Source: Lachnospiraceae bacterium
GTDB lineage: Bacteria; Bacillota; Clostridia; Lachnospirales; Lachnospiraceae
DNA: 55,027 nt
Direction: 5' to 3'
Assembly (NCBI GenBank): GCA_015057435.1
Contig: SVEJ01000019.1
Coordinates: forward strand, 1-55,027
Part shown: positions 54,099-55,027 of the stretch, in pieces
How positions within the stretch are numbered: the stretch's first letter is position 1
Layout: each line of letters begins with the position of its first letter
The notes under the pieces: generated by a model
What the model was told of the DNA's origin: nothing
The model's database searches: none
What the model saw: the letters and a program-made list of their open reading frames with translations, nothing else
Translations under genes and position numbers: made by a program

Positions 54099-55027
54099 TT
54101 ACTCTACCTTAACAGTTAGTCTTACAAACTTTCCGTTTTGTGCATATGCATAGATATAACAAGTTCCTTTTTTCTTGCCTTTTATTACACCTTTTTTCGA
54201 TACAGTCGCGATTGCTGTATTGCTTGTTTCATATGCTATCGCTCTGTGTTTCTTTATCTTTTTGCCTTCTCTTTTCTCTGATGCTTTTAGCTTATACGTC
54301 TTGCCCTTCTTTATCTTTAACGTATATACGCCTTTCTTCTTTTTCAGCTTGCTGCTCGTCTTGAACGTGACAGACTTGGCATTTCCGACGGAGCCTCCCT
54401 TGGTCGCTGCGTGGATCGTCTTGGATGCTGCAATGCTAACCTTCGTTCCTTCTATCTCCTTATACGCACGGACGATATACTTATAATACGTTCCTTTGCT
54501 AAGCTTCTTGTGTGTAAAACTCGTAGTCTTTTGTTTATCTATCGTCTTGATTAGCTTGTAGCTATATTTCTTCTTTCCTTTGTTACACTTTGCTCCATAG
54601 ATGATATATCCATCTGCACCTTCTACCTTCTTCCACTTAAGGCGTATCTGCTTCGTCTTTGTCTTGTCTGCCCTTGCCTGCAGTGTTGCAAATGTTGAAC
54701 CAACTATATCTGTATCTTTATTCGTATTAAGAATGGCTGCATCTGTGATTGCTGCTACTTCTGCCGGTATCTTGTTAGTTGTTATATAATTATTTACCGC
54801 CTGCTCTACCGAGATAACCGTTACTTTCACTGCATCACTTGGCTGCAATTCTTTTGTTCTCTTATATCTTACATACCATGTTCCTGCTGATAGAACAGTT
54901 GTTGTTCCTGCTGTACATGGTTTCCATACTGCGTCTGCTCCTGTACTTGTTGCATACTCCATGTCTGCTGTCGTTCCATGAATCTTCATCGTGCCGCCGC
55001 TAAGTCCGGTTGGTGCTGCTTTTTTCC
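54099..55027 (-). CDS. Surface protein, 5' part beyond right edge (FN3-like and Big_2-like)
   Basis: The frame stays open to the right edge, so the start is not in the window; an internal ATG at 54989 is not a proven start. Visible: an APTGLSGGTMKIHGTT-type N-terminal repeat (TGADAVWKPCT ... GTWYVRY), an FN3-like domain (IRLKWKKVEGADGYIIYGAK ... YYKYIVRAYKE), then a Lys-rich Big_2-like domain (ATVSKKGVIKGKKKGTCYIYAYA). Probably secreted and cell-wall associated; 12 bases before the giant Ig gene, so in the same operon. Confidence 0.75.
   Translation of the reverse strand, partial: KKAAPTGLSGGTMKIHGTTADMEYATSTGADAVWKPCTAGTTTVLSAGTWYVRYKRTKELQPSDAVKVTVISVEQAVNNYITTNKIPAEVAAITDAAILNTNKDTDIVGSTFATLQARADKTKTKQIRLKWKKVEGADGYIIYGAKCNKGKKKYSYKLIKTIDKQKTTSFTHKKLSKGTYYKYIVRAYKEIEGTKVSIAASKTIHAATKGGSVGNAKSVTFKTSSKLKKKKGVYTLKIKKGKTYKLKASEKREGKKIKKHRAIAYETSNTAIATVSKKGVIKGKKKGTCYIYAYAQNGKFVRLTVKVE

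Noticed and set aside
1-55027. EssB, EssA or EsaA homologues
   Set aside because: No gene in the window has the EssB pseudokinase layout or EsaA-type multi-TM pattern; they could lie outside the window.
1-55027. tRNA, rRNA, insertion sequences or prophage genes
   Set aside because: None recognised: no transposase or integrase motifs and no tRNA-like cloverleaf in the intergenic stretches.

Overview
The window is AT-rich, low-GC Firmicutes DNA, most like a gut Clostridia of the Lachnospiraceae type. This is inferred from the yaaO-tmk-yaaR-holB-ricT-trmN6 order known from Bacillus subtilis and Clostridia, a YitT protein, BspA-like/DUF6273 surface proteins, and a WXG100/EssC type VII secretion system (T7SS). 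Every convincing gene is on the minus strand, except one doubtful plus-strand ORF near 39.7-40.4 kb.

Layout. 1-1144: start of a secreted subtilase, cut by the left edge, with its own promoter and a structured leader. 1444-6835: housekeeping operon (Orn/Lys/Arg decarboxylase, tmk, yaaR, holB, ricT, trmN6). 6961-7833: yitT. 7973-25816: T7SS substrate region, made of seven small WXG100-type or related proteins, a membrane FHA/degenerate-protease protein, four larger effectors (one a 1637-residue RHS protein) and their DUF4176, ankyrin-lipoprotein and small membrane partners. 26011-35113: a surface-protein operon (two BspA-like paralogues and a 1810-residue Ig-domain protein). 35434-39638: a fifth effector module with DUF4176, membrane proteins and a lipoprotein. 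40473-55027: the core T7SS operon, with a cut surface protein, a 2119-residue Ig-domain membrane protein, an FHA membrane protein, EssC, a LytTR-type regulator, a possible EspG-like protein and a YukD/EsaB ubiquitin-like protein, closed by a strong terminator at 40428-40462.

The most interesting signal is regulatory. Five T7SS substrate transcription units each start with the same element: two 14-bp direct repeats (plus-strand GGATGAATAACCAG) spaced 20 bp start to start. In all five the repeat lies 6 bp from a weak -35 and 17-18 bp before a TATAGT or TATAAT -10. This is the layout expected for a LytTR-family activator, and the core operon encodes one, with a receiver domain that lacks the usual acidic pair. 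I infer a self-contained T7SS regulon: the regulator made with the secretion motor switches on the scattered effector operons.

Second signal: five effectors share a roughly 95-residue N-terminal module with no WXG or LXG motif. It has a Gly/Ser-rich hinge and ends in a YxxxE motif that also occurs in most WXG100 proteins here. The C-termini are unrelated (RHS plus a novel tip, glycine-rich hydrophobic, hydrophobic Ala-rich, Lys/Ala-rich coiled coil, and an unnamed globular domain), which is the pattern of a polymorphic toxin set. No EssB, EssA or EsaA homologue was recognised in the window.
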